Shown here: positions 51,726 through 62,823 of the stretch, in pieces
Layout: every line of letters starts with the position of its first letter
How positions within the stretch are numbered: position 1 is the stretch's first letter
From: Spinacia oleracea
Lineage: Eukaryota > Streptophyta > Magnoliopsida > Caryophyllales > Amaranthaceae
Assembly: GCF_020520425.1 (NCBI RefSeq)
Contig: NC_079487.1
Span: forward strand, 125,634,385 to 125,698,384
Length of the DNA: 64,000 bases
Direction of reading: 5' to 3'
Position numbers and translations under genes: made by a program
The notes under the pieces: generated by a model
The model's database searches: none
Told to the model about the DNA's origin: nothing
Seen by the model: only the letters and a program-made list of their open reading frames with translations

Positions 51726-52074
51726 CAATGCTGAACCGAAAAAAAAAATACTTCTCTTTCTCCCTGCTTACGTGGACGGTATGGTGGAAAATAACTTAGA
51801 AAGTAACGTATTTAGGGAATTATTCGATCTTTATGCAATATTGAAGAAAATCGCTCCAAATTTGGGAGGAAAGGAAAGTGAAAATTTTATAAATGAGCTT
51901 TCCTTCCAATTTTCTTCCTTTCTTCCACTTCCCATATAATTATTTGTACCCAATACAGGAAACCTTATTTTATCTTTCCTTTCTTTTCTTTTCCTTCCAA
52001 TTCCTCCCAACCAAATAAAGCCTTGATGAAAGGAAAAGTATCTAATATATAGAAGTAGTTTTAGACTTCTATTA

Positions 52075-52453
52075 AGGCTCCGTTTGGTAGGGCGTAAAAC
52101 ATTTTCCGATAAAACAGTTTTCCTCTGTATTCGATTTTACATTGTTTGGTTTGCAAAGGAATGTAAATCCATTTTTCCTTAGGAGTAAAGTTGCTCTCCC
52201 AATGATTGAAAACCATTTTCCCTTCAAAATGAAGGGAAAACGTACTGTTTTCCTCCCTTTTGCCTTATCTCTCTTGTACACTCTTCTCACTACTTGCTTA
52301 CGTTACTTTTCATTTTTCTTTTGTTTCTTCATTTTTCTTACATGCAACCAAACAACGGAAAACTAAATTTGAAATTGTGTTTTTCATCGTAAATTATTTT
52401 CCATGAAAATCATTTTACACTGAAAATGCTTTACACTCAACCAAGCAGAGCCT
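52075..52453. mobile_element. MITE with AGGCTC termini
   Basis: Left AGGCTCCGTTTGGTAGGGCG and inverted right AGGCTCTGCTTGGTTGAGTG continue with TAAAACATTTTCC and TAAAGCATTTTCA. The terminal repeats are 40 bp or more. It sits 50 bp from the previous foldback element. No coding capacity; frames on both strands are shadows. Confidence 0.72.
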
Positions 52454-52759
52454 AAAAAGTAAAAACTATTAAACCATTCCCTTCACTGATCAAGTTTAGT
52501 GGTCCGACACGTTTCATCACAGCATTGGAAGAGATACAATATATACGTGGACGGTGGACCCCCGTGCATCAAGTATATATGCTCTCATAGTCTCATCACT
52601 TGAACTGAACCACTCACGAAACTGAGACGCCAATCTTGTTAATTTATATGATATCTCAATTCGATCATATTAGGTGCTAATAAAGCTTGTTCATGAAGAA
52701 TACAGCAAGTTGTCGTGCCGTAAAATATAGGCTTATACATGAGTCATGGCACAATTGAT

Positions 52760-52935
52760 CAGTAGCGGATCCAGAAATTCGAGCTAGCGGGGTCATTATT
52801 TAAAAAGTTGATGAAACTTTCACTAAAATTATGTATTTTTTTAAAATAAAATTGAAATTTTAACTATAAAAAAAGAAAAATAATAATTAAAATGGGGTCA
52901 AGGACCTCTCAAAGAGGTCCGTGGCTCCGCCACTG
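52760..52935. mobile_element. MITE with CAGTGGCGGAGCC termini
   Basis: Left CAGTAGCGGATCCAG and inverted right CAGTGGCGGAGCCACGG. A perfect GGACCTCT/AGAGGTCC hairpin lies at 52902-52920, next to the right end. Related ends occur in PP2A intron 1. Confidence 0.7.
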
Positions 52936-54397
52936 TAATCGGTGGTACTCCGTATCTTGTAAAATATAACGTTTTTTTTTTCTTCTTCTCATGTGCTTAT
53001 TGGTTGTATGATAAAAATAGTCGTAGAATAATATTGATGTTAGTTAAGTATAGACCTTATCAAAAGATGGGCTGGGCTGGGCCAAACTCCGGGCCGAATT
53101 TCCTGTTAAAAAACCCACCATTTTAGGGGATCAATTTTATAACTAAAATTCTAATTTTGAGTTGTCCAAAATCACCCAATTTTTTTAAAAATCGGTCTAG
53201 GCTCGAAAAACTAGCCAAAAAATTCTGCCTAAAACACGCTATCAACCGGGTCTGGTTAAATGTAATAAATTAAATGAGTTAAAAAGGTTTAGTGAAGGGA
53301 ATATCATGCACAACATCTACCCAATTTGGTTAAAGTAAGCAAATGGTACTTGGTGCTGTTTTATGCTTTCTCTTTAGATTCACAGTAGTTTTAAAAGTTT
53401 TGGCCAAAGATAGAAGAATCAAATGCTCCTTCATATCCCCTATTTCACTTTCACTATGTCTAATCTTTATCACTCTTGATATAAAGTGTTTTGTAAATTT
53501 AAATTTTAAGGACCTCTTTGGTTTTGTTGCCATTGTTGCTAATATCCACCTCACTCTTTCTATTCTTTCTTTTTTATAAGGTAAATTTATTTATTTTTAA
53601 AAAACAATTCAAATTATACCACTATTATATCTACAACTTAAAAAAGGACTTCATGTCAAAAAAAAAAAAAAAACTTTAAAAAGAAAAGGCATGTACGGAG
53701 TATAGGCTTTAAGGTTTCAAAATTAGGTGCGCTTAACATGACATATTGCTATATATTTTTCGATATCAATACATGTCAAACCAATTTCAAAAACCGGCCT
53801 TCTCCTCCCTTCTCTATCTATCTAATTGACTAATTCCCACTTATACCTTGTTAAGTTGTCAATTTGTCATCGCCAAGTTTATTGTTGAGTTAAGTTAAGA
53901 ATTACGTACATTTTATCAAAACAAAAAAGTTAACCAATTAGGCACTCCTATTTAAACTAATAACTCATTTCTTGGTTTAGTCTAGAAATTTGACGCTGTA
54001 TCTCTAATATACGAGGGAACGCTTGAGGCTAGGGGTGTTAATCGGTCCAAATCTGGATTGGATCGGACCGAGTCGGACAGTTCAAAGACCGAAATTTCGA
54101 TAATTCAAGAACGAAGACCGGACCGATTATGCGTGGACCAAACCCGGTTCAGACCGAAAAAATTGGTCCACAACTTGGACCAGACCGGTTTAGACCGATT
54201 GTAGACCTATTTCTATATATTTTATATTTTCTCATAGAAATTATGGTAAAAAAGAAAAACTACATATAAAAATTCAATTGTTTAAGGCATTTTTTAGAAG
54301 ATAAAATATAATATATCATAATATAATAATATTTACAATATATTAAAGGAGAGAATTAAATTTCTAAATAGTTTATATTATATTTTACGAAAATGAT
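52936..54397. other. Intergenic; partial repeat ends
   Basis: GGGCTGGGCTGGGCC words at about 53068 and a TAGGGGTGTTAATCGGTCC start at about 54033 look like left ends of the same low-complexity foldback class as 18252-19010, without matching right ends. No gene. Confidence 0.45.
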
Positions 54398-54446
54398 AAA
54401 GGTCGCAACATGCGACCTTTAAGCCATGTCACAATGATGACATGGC
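54398..54446. repeat. Two adjacent perfect hairpins
   Basis: AAAGGTCGCA/TGCGACCTTT around ACA (54398-54420) is followed two bases later by GCCATGTCA/TGACATGGC around CAATGA (54423-54446). Both stems are perfect. Confidence 0.92.
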
Positions 54447-54725
54447 GTGCTTACATGTCATAATTTAAATTGGAAATTAAAATATTTAATTAATCCAACG
54501 ATTACGTAATCAATACAGGTTCCCGTAACAATGACTTAACCAAAACAATCCGGACCCAAAAAGAATAGGTAAGGCCCACAAAACCCACCTTACGCCCGCG
54601 AACCGCATTCTCAAGTGCCAAGGCCCACTACCCGTGGCCCGAGCCCAACCCGATACACGTGTTATGTGTCTACACATACCACGTACTCTCACACTTTCTC
54701 AAACAAGAGTTACACCCACACCCAA

Positions 54726-54760
<35 letters not shown>

Positions 54761-55931
54761 GGAGAATGTAAAGATTTTTTTTCCACGCAAAACTCTCTCA
54801 TTTTACACTTTTTCTTTTGTGTTCTCAACAAGAACTTCCAACATGTAATTGGTCATAACTTCAAAACTCCCCGACGGTACATAGCTGAACCATTGATCAA
54901 AATAATAAGGCGGCGGGTCTTAAAAGTTGAAACAAATCAACACCTACCTAACAAGTAACAATGCATGGGTTTGTCAGTACATAACAAAGTTCTAAACAAA
55001 ATCTAAATAATTCCAGGTAGCTTTCAATAATATTATCCTCGTCTAGAAGCAATTTCGATTCTTGTTGTGAATTGATGAGAATCTTTGGCATAGTTGTAAG
55101 ATATCAACAATCTAATATTATGCTTGGCGTCTACCCGAATATGATCCGTACCCAAACGGATGCAAGCCGAATCTGATATGAATAACTTGTTTGTCACTTC
55201 TAATTAATTATATTCATTACTTCGTATTTGCTAGATACCATACATATTTTTATACTCAATTTATACATAATCAAAAGGTGTTGTGTATAATAAATTTATT
55301 GTACACCGACAGAGAAGTAATTTTTATCCAGCTTTTTTTGTAACTTATAGTATGTTTTGATAACTTTAACTAGTTTTTTTTGTAACTTTAAGTATATTTT
55401 GATTAACTTTTATAATGTTTGATAATATTATTATGGATCTGACCCACGCAAAAATAATCCAAACTCAAATGGTGCAATAATCAAAAAGGAAGTATAGTAC
55501 ATGAGTACATATTAAAGGAACATTGACAATTTAGAATTTTGCACGGACGCCAAACTTGTACTAACTACTAATCATATGTTTAGCTTTTGGAATAGATCGA
55601 AATACTTGAATAAATAGCATAGGTAATTAATTTTGAAGAATAAAAAGGAAAATTATAATATTGGGAAAAAGAATTGACAGGGGATGATATGACAGTTGAT
55701 CATAAAATCAAACAACTCATAATTAACAGTAGGAATATAATCCAAACAACATATATATAGAGCAAGAGCAAATGAAAGCACAACAATATCGAAATACATA
55801 AAATAGAAAGCAACATAAAATACATGGTCTGTTATTTATTTAGGACCCCGCACACATGTACGTATGGAGATGCAATAGCTAGCTAGTCGGACGACCATGG
55901 TGGCTGGATGTGGTGGATCTAGCTACGCCGC
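54447..55931. other. Intergenic; GC-rich block and AAAT microsatellite
   Basis: About 54540-54660 is GC-richer with GGCCCAC words and ACACGTG, as in promoters, but no gene follows. An AAAT microsatellite lies at about 54724-54760. A near copy of the intron palindrome at 42231 lies at 55284-55305. Confidence 0.5.
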
Positions 55932-56156
55932 CTAGGACGACACGCATGTACCACTAAAGAAGCGGTTGCAGGTTCCGGTGCAACACCAATGTGCTATGAT
56001 ATCACACGGATGCCCATCCGCTACACAGCTATGTTCCAACAATAGTCTCCGACTTCCGTCCCAGTTCTGGCCAGCCGCACCAATGGCCCCGACCATAAGA
56101 ACGCTGGCAACAATAAGCACCAAGAGTACCTTAACACTTTTCCTAGTCTTCATCAT
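55932..56156 (-). CDS. Cysteine-rich knottin-type peptide precursor
   Basis: Intronless 74-residue precursor. A basic start (MMKTRKSVK) and a hydrophobic core to about residue 28 form a signal peptide. A short propeptide-like stretch with RR and LLLE precedes six cysteines: C44, C51, C58, C59, C63, C71. The spacing C-x6-C-x6-CC-x3-C-x7-C is the inhibitor cystine knot framework shared by Caryophyllales antimicrobial peptides, Amaranthus alpha-amylase inhibitor and others. The likely mature peptide is about 31 residues and secreted; antimicrobial or inhibitor activity is inferred from the framework only. A TATA box lies 51 bases upstream, and an AATAAA-type signal (about 55832-55840) lies downstream. 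The frame looks whole. Confidence 0.85.
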   Translation of the reverse strand: MMKTRKSVKVLLVLIVASVLMVGAIGAAGQNWDGSRRLLLEHSCVADGHPCDIIAHWCCTGTCNRFFSGTCVSS

Positions 56157-56206
56157 CTCGATCTTTTGCTAAAAATTAATTGTGTTTTGTTCAATAGATC
56201 GTATCG

Positions 56207-56215
56207 CTTTATATA
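56207..56215 (-). promoter_or_regulatory. TATA box of the knottin gene
   Basis: TATATAAAG on the minus strand, 51 bases before the start codon, predicting a leader of about 20-25 bases. Confidence 0.6.
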
Positions 56216-56569
56216 ATTAAGGTTATATGTATAATGACGTACCTTCTTAATAATTAAATGATAATAAAAGTCAACTCTTCCAAACGTATTATTTAGTACT
56301 ACTACGATATTATTAGTTAATGACTTCGTTATGAGGGTCAAATTTTATTAAACTTTTGCTTTAGGTACCGTGTTTAAAGACTCAATTTTGTAGCATGAAT
56401 TGATGAATGGTCACTTATCTAATAATGAAAACATTAATGTTTACTTGTGTTTTTTTTGGAGGCTATCTCAATTTGATTTAAACTATTTATATACTTAGGA
56501 GAAAGTGACTAGTTTTTGCAAAACATTTGCACTAGTATAAAAATTTCCTTTTTAATACTGCTACTACTG

Positions 56570-57120
56570 TTTTGGGTGTGAAGTGGGAACAACTGTCTGT
56601 GGGATTATGAACGTCTGTTGCAATCGCCGGCTGGGATCTGCACAACAAAATAGATTAACTAGCGTTGGGTGTGATTCGAGGATACCCCTCCGATGCTTAA
56701 GTAAGATTACTGGAGGTAGTTAGGGTTTAACTAAGCAATAATATATTAGGTTGAGTGTTTAAGTGTTTCGAACCTCGTAGCAATAAATGGGGTCCTTCTT
56801 ATATAGACAAACCAGATTGTACGATCAAGTAGACTCTTCCTCGTAGGATAGTGACCTCTTGGTGACTGATGATCACGTGGCACCAGAATTATGCTGATAA
56901 GAATACACATAATGTACCGGTAAGGCATAATTATCTTTGATGACCAAATTATTTACAGATTAGTTTTACTTATGGGGAGTTTTGCCGGTATGCAATGATG
57001 CCGGTAGAACATCCCGTACAACTAGCCCCCTCAGAGTGAGCGTAACCATGACAATTGTTGCGCTTGCTCTGAAGATAGGAAAACAATAAGTATATTTTGT
57101 TACCTGGCCGTACAACTACA
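56570..57120. other. Unclassified block, possibly LTR-derived fossil
   Basis: The segment with GATTCGAGGATACCCCTCCGA and AGCCCCCTCAGAGTGAGCG has the style of some plant LTR ends, but neither terminal TG/CA pairs nor a target duplication could be placed. Treat as unclassified. Confidence 0.22.
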
Positions 57121-57472
57121 ATATTTAAGTACGAGTAACTAATACTTCGTGTAACGGTTAAGGGTATACGTTTCCCGTATTTCTAGTATTGCTCCAAGGA
57201 AGACAGCGTACCCTATAATTGAATTAGTCAAGGCTAATTGTTAGTGATTCAATATCAAGTTTAAATATACGTGAGTATAACTTTTTCGGATTCAATTAAT
57301 TTACAAAGGTCTCCATTATTTTATGAACATAACCCTAAATTTTAAAATCTTAAGTTGATAATCCATACATGTAGAAACGTCTTGTATCACCTTCTATGAA
57401 ATTTAGTTGGGTCAAATATACAAGTATTCACTTAGCGTTTTAGGCCGCGTCTTAGCCCCTTCTAGTTTAAAA

Positions 57473-57498
57473 TTAGTATAGAACCCGTGCGATGCACG
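57473..57498 (-). mobile_element. Helitron-type 3' terminus
   Basis: Minus strand: hairpin CGTGC-ATC-GCACG, about ten bases, then CTAA followed by T. This is a standard Helitron end; its 5' partner would lie to the right. A matching TC start is present at 63179, but other elements intervene. Confidence 0.55.
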
Positions 57499-57842
57499 AT
57501 TTATAATCTAAAAATAAATTTGTATGAAATCTGGTAGACAACTATCATCAAATTAAATAGGTTTTATAAATATTCTTTAAATAAATAAATTAATGATAAA
57601 TAAATTTGTTATTGCTCATTCAGTGTTTTACTTATTAAAACAATTTAAACAAATAAGGGTACATGCATAGATAAAATTATTTTCATTCTCATTCACCATT
57701 TATGTCAAACATAAAACTATCTTACCCGCCCTTCAATTCGGTAGTAATACACTAATACCCACTTAATACTCCAACAGTCGCCCCCGTCAATCTCATGACC
57801 CGACCACTTAAACCCCTATCTATACCATTTACTTTATTGAGT

Positions 57843-58336
57843 TAGAGATGACTTTAAGGCGGGGCAGGGCCCGCACCCGCCTACAATTCTCATATTCACC
57901 CCCTCCATCCGCGATAGGAACAATACCCACCCCTCTCAACCCCATTTCAAGAGGTAAAAAATAAAATTTACCCCCTCTTCATCACCTCTCTTCCCGTGTA
58001 TTCACACCCACCCCTATACTCGACTTTTTTTTGGTAAAAGAGTTTTGAATTTTAAAACTCTATTATATAGAGCCTCTGAAAATTCATTTGTCTGATTAGA
58101 GTTATTGAGTAAATAAACAAACAAAACAAATATGTAAGTTAATAGTAATTTTTTTATATATATATTCATAATCAATGAGATGAAGGATTAGCGACTCAAG
58201 CGGGTCCCTTCACCCGCGACGAATACATTTTTTAACCCCATCACCCAATAAACTTTCCTCCGTCGTCACCCACTTGGGCCTGATGCACATAGGGATCTCC
58301 CAAAAAACTCACCTCAATAACAATCTGACATCCCTA
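57843..58336. mobile_element. Foldback element, TAGGGATG class
   Basis: Ends TAGAGATGACTTTAAGGCGG and, inverted, TAGGGATGTCAGATTG. The interior is rich in CACCC/GGGTG words. Flanking TATTGAGT and TATTCGAT match at only 5 of 8 positions, so this copy is older or the ends are slightly off. Confidence 0.55.
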
Positions 58337-58560
58337 TATTCGATAAATAATTCAATTTTCTTTCAACTAAATTTTAAATATACTGACATAATTTTATTAC
58401 GAAATATCAAAATGATTGTATAATTCTATAAGCTATAATATTGAAAAAATATTTAAAAGTGACAATAATAATTAGGATTGGGTGAGTGTTCTCAAATCCG
58501 ATCAATTCAAACTCGCCCCATCATCAAGGTGAGTACGTACATGTTATCCTTATACCCATC

Positions 58561-59113
58561 TAGAGCTAGCAATGGGTTGGGTTGGGTCGAAATTAGGTCG
58601 ACCCATTTATAAACGGGTTGAGATTTTCCCAACCCAATTCGACCTGTTCAATTAAACGGGTTGAGATTTTCAACCCAACCCAACCCAACTATAAACGGGT
58701 TGACATGAAGTTGACCCGTTTAATTTTTTTCCCACTTTTAATAGTAAATTAACTTTACTATAGAATTGCGAGGTGATTTTTATGTGGCATATCTCATAGC
58801 AAAAAGTAATATTTCAATATGTATTTAACATGAATCAAAATGTCAGATAATTATTCAATGTTGAAGGAAAAATGAGAAATTAAATCTTTTAAATAACATT
58901 ATACATATCTATATTACATACTTGCTTGAACTTAAACGGGTAGGCGGGTTATTTTTGGGTTGAAATTTTCAACCTGTTCCAACCCATTTAATTAAACGGG
59001 TTGGGTTGGGTTGACCCATTTAATTAAACGGGTTAAAAATCTTAACCCAACCCTTTATTATTGGGTTGAGTTCGATTTGGGTTGGTGGGTTGGGTCAATT
59101 TTTGCTAGCTCTA
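58561..59113. mobile_element. hAT-like foldback element with GGGTTGGGTT words
   Basis: Ends TAGAGCTAGCAATGGGTTGG and, inverted, TAGAGCTAGCAAAAATTGAC. Flanking 8-mers TACCCATC and TAACCATC match at 7 of 8. Arms are saturated with GGGTTGGG/AACCCAACCC words; the centre is AT-rich. Confidence 0.75.
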
Positions 59114-60607
59114 TAACCATCTACCAAAATCTCTTTTTGTTAGTCAACATTAGTCAATCATCTATATTTCACTTTTTCGACAGACCAATTTAAAATCCAA
59201 ACTCGCCCCAATATCACGTGTGATTCACCATTTACATATATAAATTTTATTTTGCATGGAATTTTTAAGTTATTGCAATCATTTACATTAATTTATATAA
59301 AAAAATTGATCGCAAACATATTAATAATAAGGAAACTTAATCATGTAGATCATATGACTTTGGACATAGTTGATTACGATATATTAGTTAAAATTTCAAT
59401 CAACATGCTCTTAAGACTTCAATATATAATATGAGCGAATAAATTATTATCCGTGCTCCGTATAAAAATGTTACGATAATTAGAATGTGGTAAAAGTTAT
59501 TTTTGACATTTAAGATTAAGTATAAGCTTCGTGCTAAAGAGATTATATGGCTAGGGGGCTCATTTTGTTAATTAGTTAACAAAGGGCCTATAAAATGTTT
59601 GAGACAACCTTGTTAAATACATTAAATCAATAGTTACCTTTTGTTATACATATCCGTATTCATCATATGCCACAAATTCTTAAATAGTTTATAGTATTAT
59701 AATAATATAATTGATAGTCCAAGTTAAACTATTATAAGATTTCTATATTAGTTATTAGAATTGTATGCAAAAAAATTTCATTGGATTACAAATAATAAAC
59801 GATAAAAGGAACGTTCCAACATATCATTACTCGGTATATGACAATTTCTAAACGAAACTTGATAGTACTTACAATTAGTCATTATTTATGTGCGGAGTAT
59901 ACTAAATAATTCGTAGTATAATCTATTATTAGCATACGTAATTAGAACATTTTAAGTAAAATATACACAAAGTATATTAATTATTTTAACATAGGTTAGT
60001 TACCGATATTATAAAAGAGACAAATAAGAGCGGCATTTGTTAGCTACACATCATTTTGCCTCTCTTTTAGTATAGTGCTCCGTATACAAATGTTGTTAAA
60101 AGTCAACTAAAATAAAGTCAATTGTTTAGCCTAAAATATTTGGAAGAGATTTTTTACGTAGAGAAGACTACATGTTAGTTGCGCATCATTTTTCTTGTTT
60201 ACTACTTCTTCCATTTTTTTTGGATAAACCACTTTATTTTCACGGTTATTAGTAAGTAACTTCAATTATTAATATCTTAAATTATCAATTAGTAAACATT
60301 ATTAAAAAAAATGGTAGTACTATGTAAGTATTTAGACAATCCACCAAAATGCTACGGAGTACATGAGTATGTTCATCATAGAATATAATCACCAAAAAAT
60401 AGAAAAAATAGAGGTATGTGTGAATATAATAGTCAGTGCAAAAATCAAATAGTTGCATCTAAAAAATTTAGGAATTACATAGTAATGTAGTAGATATTAT
60501 ATTACACAAGTTTTTCTCATGTTTAAAGAAGTTACATAATTTTCTTAAAGTAGTAAAATATTATTATTAATGGTGATGATAATTATAGAATTTAGTTGTT
60601 AAATATA
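59114..60607. other. AT-rich intergenic, no gene recognised
   Basis: Contains a minus-strand TATACTAAAAGAGAGGC segment at about 60055-60077 that recurs near 62673 and 63170. TACGGAGTA at 60353. Frames are short and AT-driven. Confidence 0.5.
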
Positions 60608-62111
60608 CGGATATTTCATGAAATGCCCCCGAGTTTTTCCATAATTCACCAAACGCCCATCAAGTTTCAATAATTCATAAAATACCCCTCACAATTCGTA
60701 CAAATACCCAACATACCCTTACTAATAACGGACCGTTAGTCTGCCGTTAGCCAAGTTTCCAATTCACCCAAATGCCCCTATTCTGAAACTTATTTCACCA
60801 AATGCCCCTATTGTGAAACTTATTTCACCAAATGCCCCAAACTTAAATATAACTATTTTGATGTTTCAGCGACTAGTTTTTGTGTTTGAAAGGTAGTTGT
60901 TGGTCACGGTTGACTATAAAAGCCCCTTTGCTGAATGGTTCTTGTAAGTTAGATGTTATTTTGATTTGCTTTGCTAATTTCATAAGATTTTTGTCATGAG
61001 TTTTCTTTCAAAATCATCATCCACACCCAATGATCGAGTCCACATATATTAGAGTACCTACCAAATTTTGTTATTGTGGTAGGAAATTTGTCATTCGAAG
61101 CTCTGATACAACACTCAATCCACAAAGGTTGTACTACAAGTGTGATCCTTGAAACAATCTGAGATGGTGCAAGGGAGTAGTTGAGAAAGAAAACAAGGGG
61201 CAACAACACGAAGGAAAATGCGGGGTAAGCTTAGACGAAGGAGAAAGTATTGAAAACAGGCGAAACAGTAAGATGCAAGAAGAATTGAAGTAAATGAAGA
61301 AGAAGCTAAAACAACAACAAAAAGTAGTCAAAGTTGTAATACAAATGGGGATATTGATGTTTGTAATTTTACTGTTTGTAATCATGAAGTAAACACAAGT
61401 AATGAGAAACAAATTCACATTTCATAAATAATTGATGTTGCATAATCTGCACAAAATACCAAACTGTGAAGCATTTCTGTTTTTAGCTTCACTTACAAAA
61501 CATCGTTGCACCAACTACATTTAATGTTATTTTCTACTCAATGAATATGTGCAAGATCAAAACAAATGTTCAAAAAACTACCCCAAAAAGCATTAGCAGC
61601 TATCCAAAAGAGCTTGTGGAACACCACTTCAACCTCCATTCCTACCACAATAACAAAATTTGTTAGGTACCCTAATATATGTGGACTCATTGGGTGTGGA
61701 AGATGATTTTAAAAGAAAACTCATGACACAAATCTTATAAAATTAGCAAAGTAAAGTAAAATAACATCTAAAATACAAGAACCATTCAGCAAAGGGGTTT
61801 TATAGCCAACCATGACCAAGAACCAGTTTTCAAACACAAAAACTAGCCGTCGGAATATCAGAATAGCTATATTTAAATTTGGGGCATTTGGTGAAATAAG
61901 TTTCATAATAGGGGCATTTGGTGAAATAAGTTTCAGAATAGGGGCATTTGGGTGAATTGGAAACTTGGCTAACGGCGGACTAACGGCCCGTTATTAGAAA
62001 GGGTATGTTGAGTATTTGTACGAATTGTGAGGGGTATTTTATGAATTATTGAAACTTGATGGGCGTTTGGTGAATTATGGCAAAACTCGAGGGCATTTCA
62101 TGAAATTTCCG
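60608..62111. mobile_element. Mutator-like element with long inverted arms
   Basis: TTAAATATA is duplicated exactly at 60599-60607 and 62112-62120, the 9 bp target size of Mutator elements. Ends are CGGATATTTCATGAAATGCC and, inverted, CGGAAATTTCATGAAATGCC. Arms of about 475 bp (60608-61085, 61639-62111) match closely. Each arm contains a TATA box (CTATAAAA) and the first codons of a small GRF zinc-finger gene. The middle carries the rest of that gene. No transposase. Confidence 0.88.
60996..61392 (+). pseudogene. GRF-type zinc-finger gene remnant inside the MULE
   Basis: From an ATG at 60996, about 80 bases after a TATA box, the sequence encodes MSFLSKSSSTPNDR. After a frame change it encodes VPTKFCYCGRKFVIRSS, TTLNPQRLYYKCDP, then a stop in place of a residue, NNLRWCKGVVEKENKG. 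A charged linker with another stop and a hydrophobic tail (VVIQMGILMFVILLFVIMK) follow. CxCG, NPxRxYYxC and a final W/C are zf-GRF landmarks, and a C-terminal membrane segment is usual in small plant zf-GRF proteins. The mirror arm (minus strand, ATG at 61724) starts with an undamaged MSFLLKSSSTPN ... FCYCGR but stops at its arm border. Confidence 0.75.
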
Positions 62112-62244
62112 TTAAATATACTACGTATAAAATAGTACAATCGATGACAGTTATAATTTTCTCATTTAGTTCCTTAATATACTACGTATAAAATAGTAAT
62201 ATAGATGACTTTTTATAATTATCGCATTTATCTTTTAAAATATT

Positions 62245-62792
62245 ATAGAGTACTATTGCAATTTTTTTATACACTCTTATGCATATTTGATTGATTTTCT
62301 AATTTATTTGTGTTCGAATTATGTAAGTACGAAATACAAATAAGTAGACTACTCTTGAAATTTTATAAAAATCATACTACGTACTCGGTATAATGCATGT
62401 ATTAAGTTTTTATAAAAAGATAATCTTATATTGGTTATATTTGTTACCAAATATAGAAAAGGAATATAATTTTAAAAAATATTCCGTATCTGTAGAATGG
62501 AATATTTTTATTTTGAGCAAAAGATAATCAAATATATTTTTGAGGTAAATGTTAACAAAATAATTATAGAATCAAGTATTTTATTTTATTTTTATATTAT
62601 TTTTATATCTGTAAGAGAGGCCAATCAATGAGTGAAAATTGTCTTCACCACATTGATTTCCTCTCTTTTAGTATAATAAATATATATAAGGTAATGTAAT
62701 TTTTTTTAATACATTCTTATTCATACTTGATTAATTTTCTAATTTATTTGTATTCAAATTATATAAGTACGAAATAAAAATAAATAGACTAC

Positions 62793-62823
<31 letters not shown>

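Larger units (their letters stand above)
50884..52023. mobile_element. Foldback element carrying tRNA-like pseudogenes and hairpin arrays
   Basis: Left end AGGCCTATTTGGTTCATTAT and inverted right end AGGCTTTATTTGGTTGGGAG begin arms of about 200 bp. The arms stay alignable through purine-rich (GGAAAGGAAGAGAAAAG) tracts to GGGAGCGATTTCCTTCAATA, the inverse of TATTGAAGAAAATCGCTCC. The interior holds two tRNA-Arg-like pseudogenes flanked by GCGGTT hairpin clusters. No transposase. No convincing target duplication. Confidence 0.72.

Noticed and set aside
51072-51939. Frames inside the hairpin/tRNA foldback element
   Set aside because: They run through hairpin repeats and inverted arms and have no protein-like composition.
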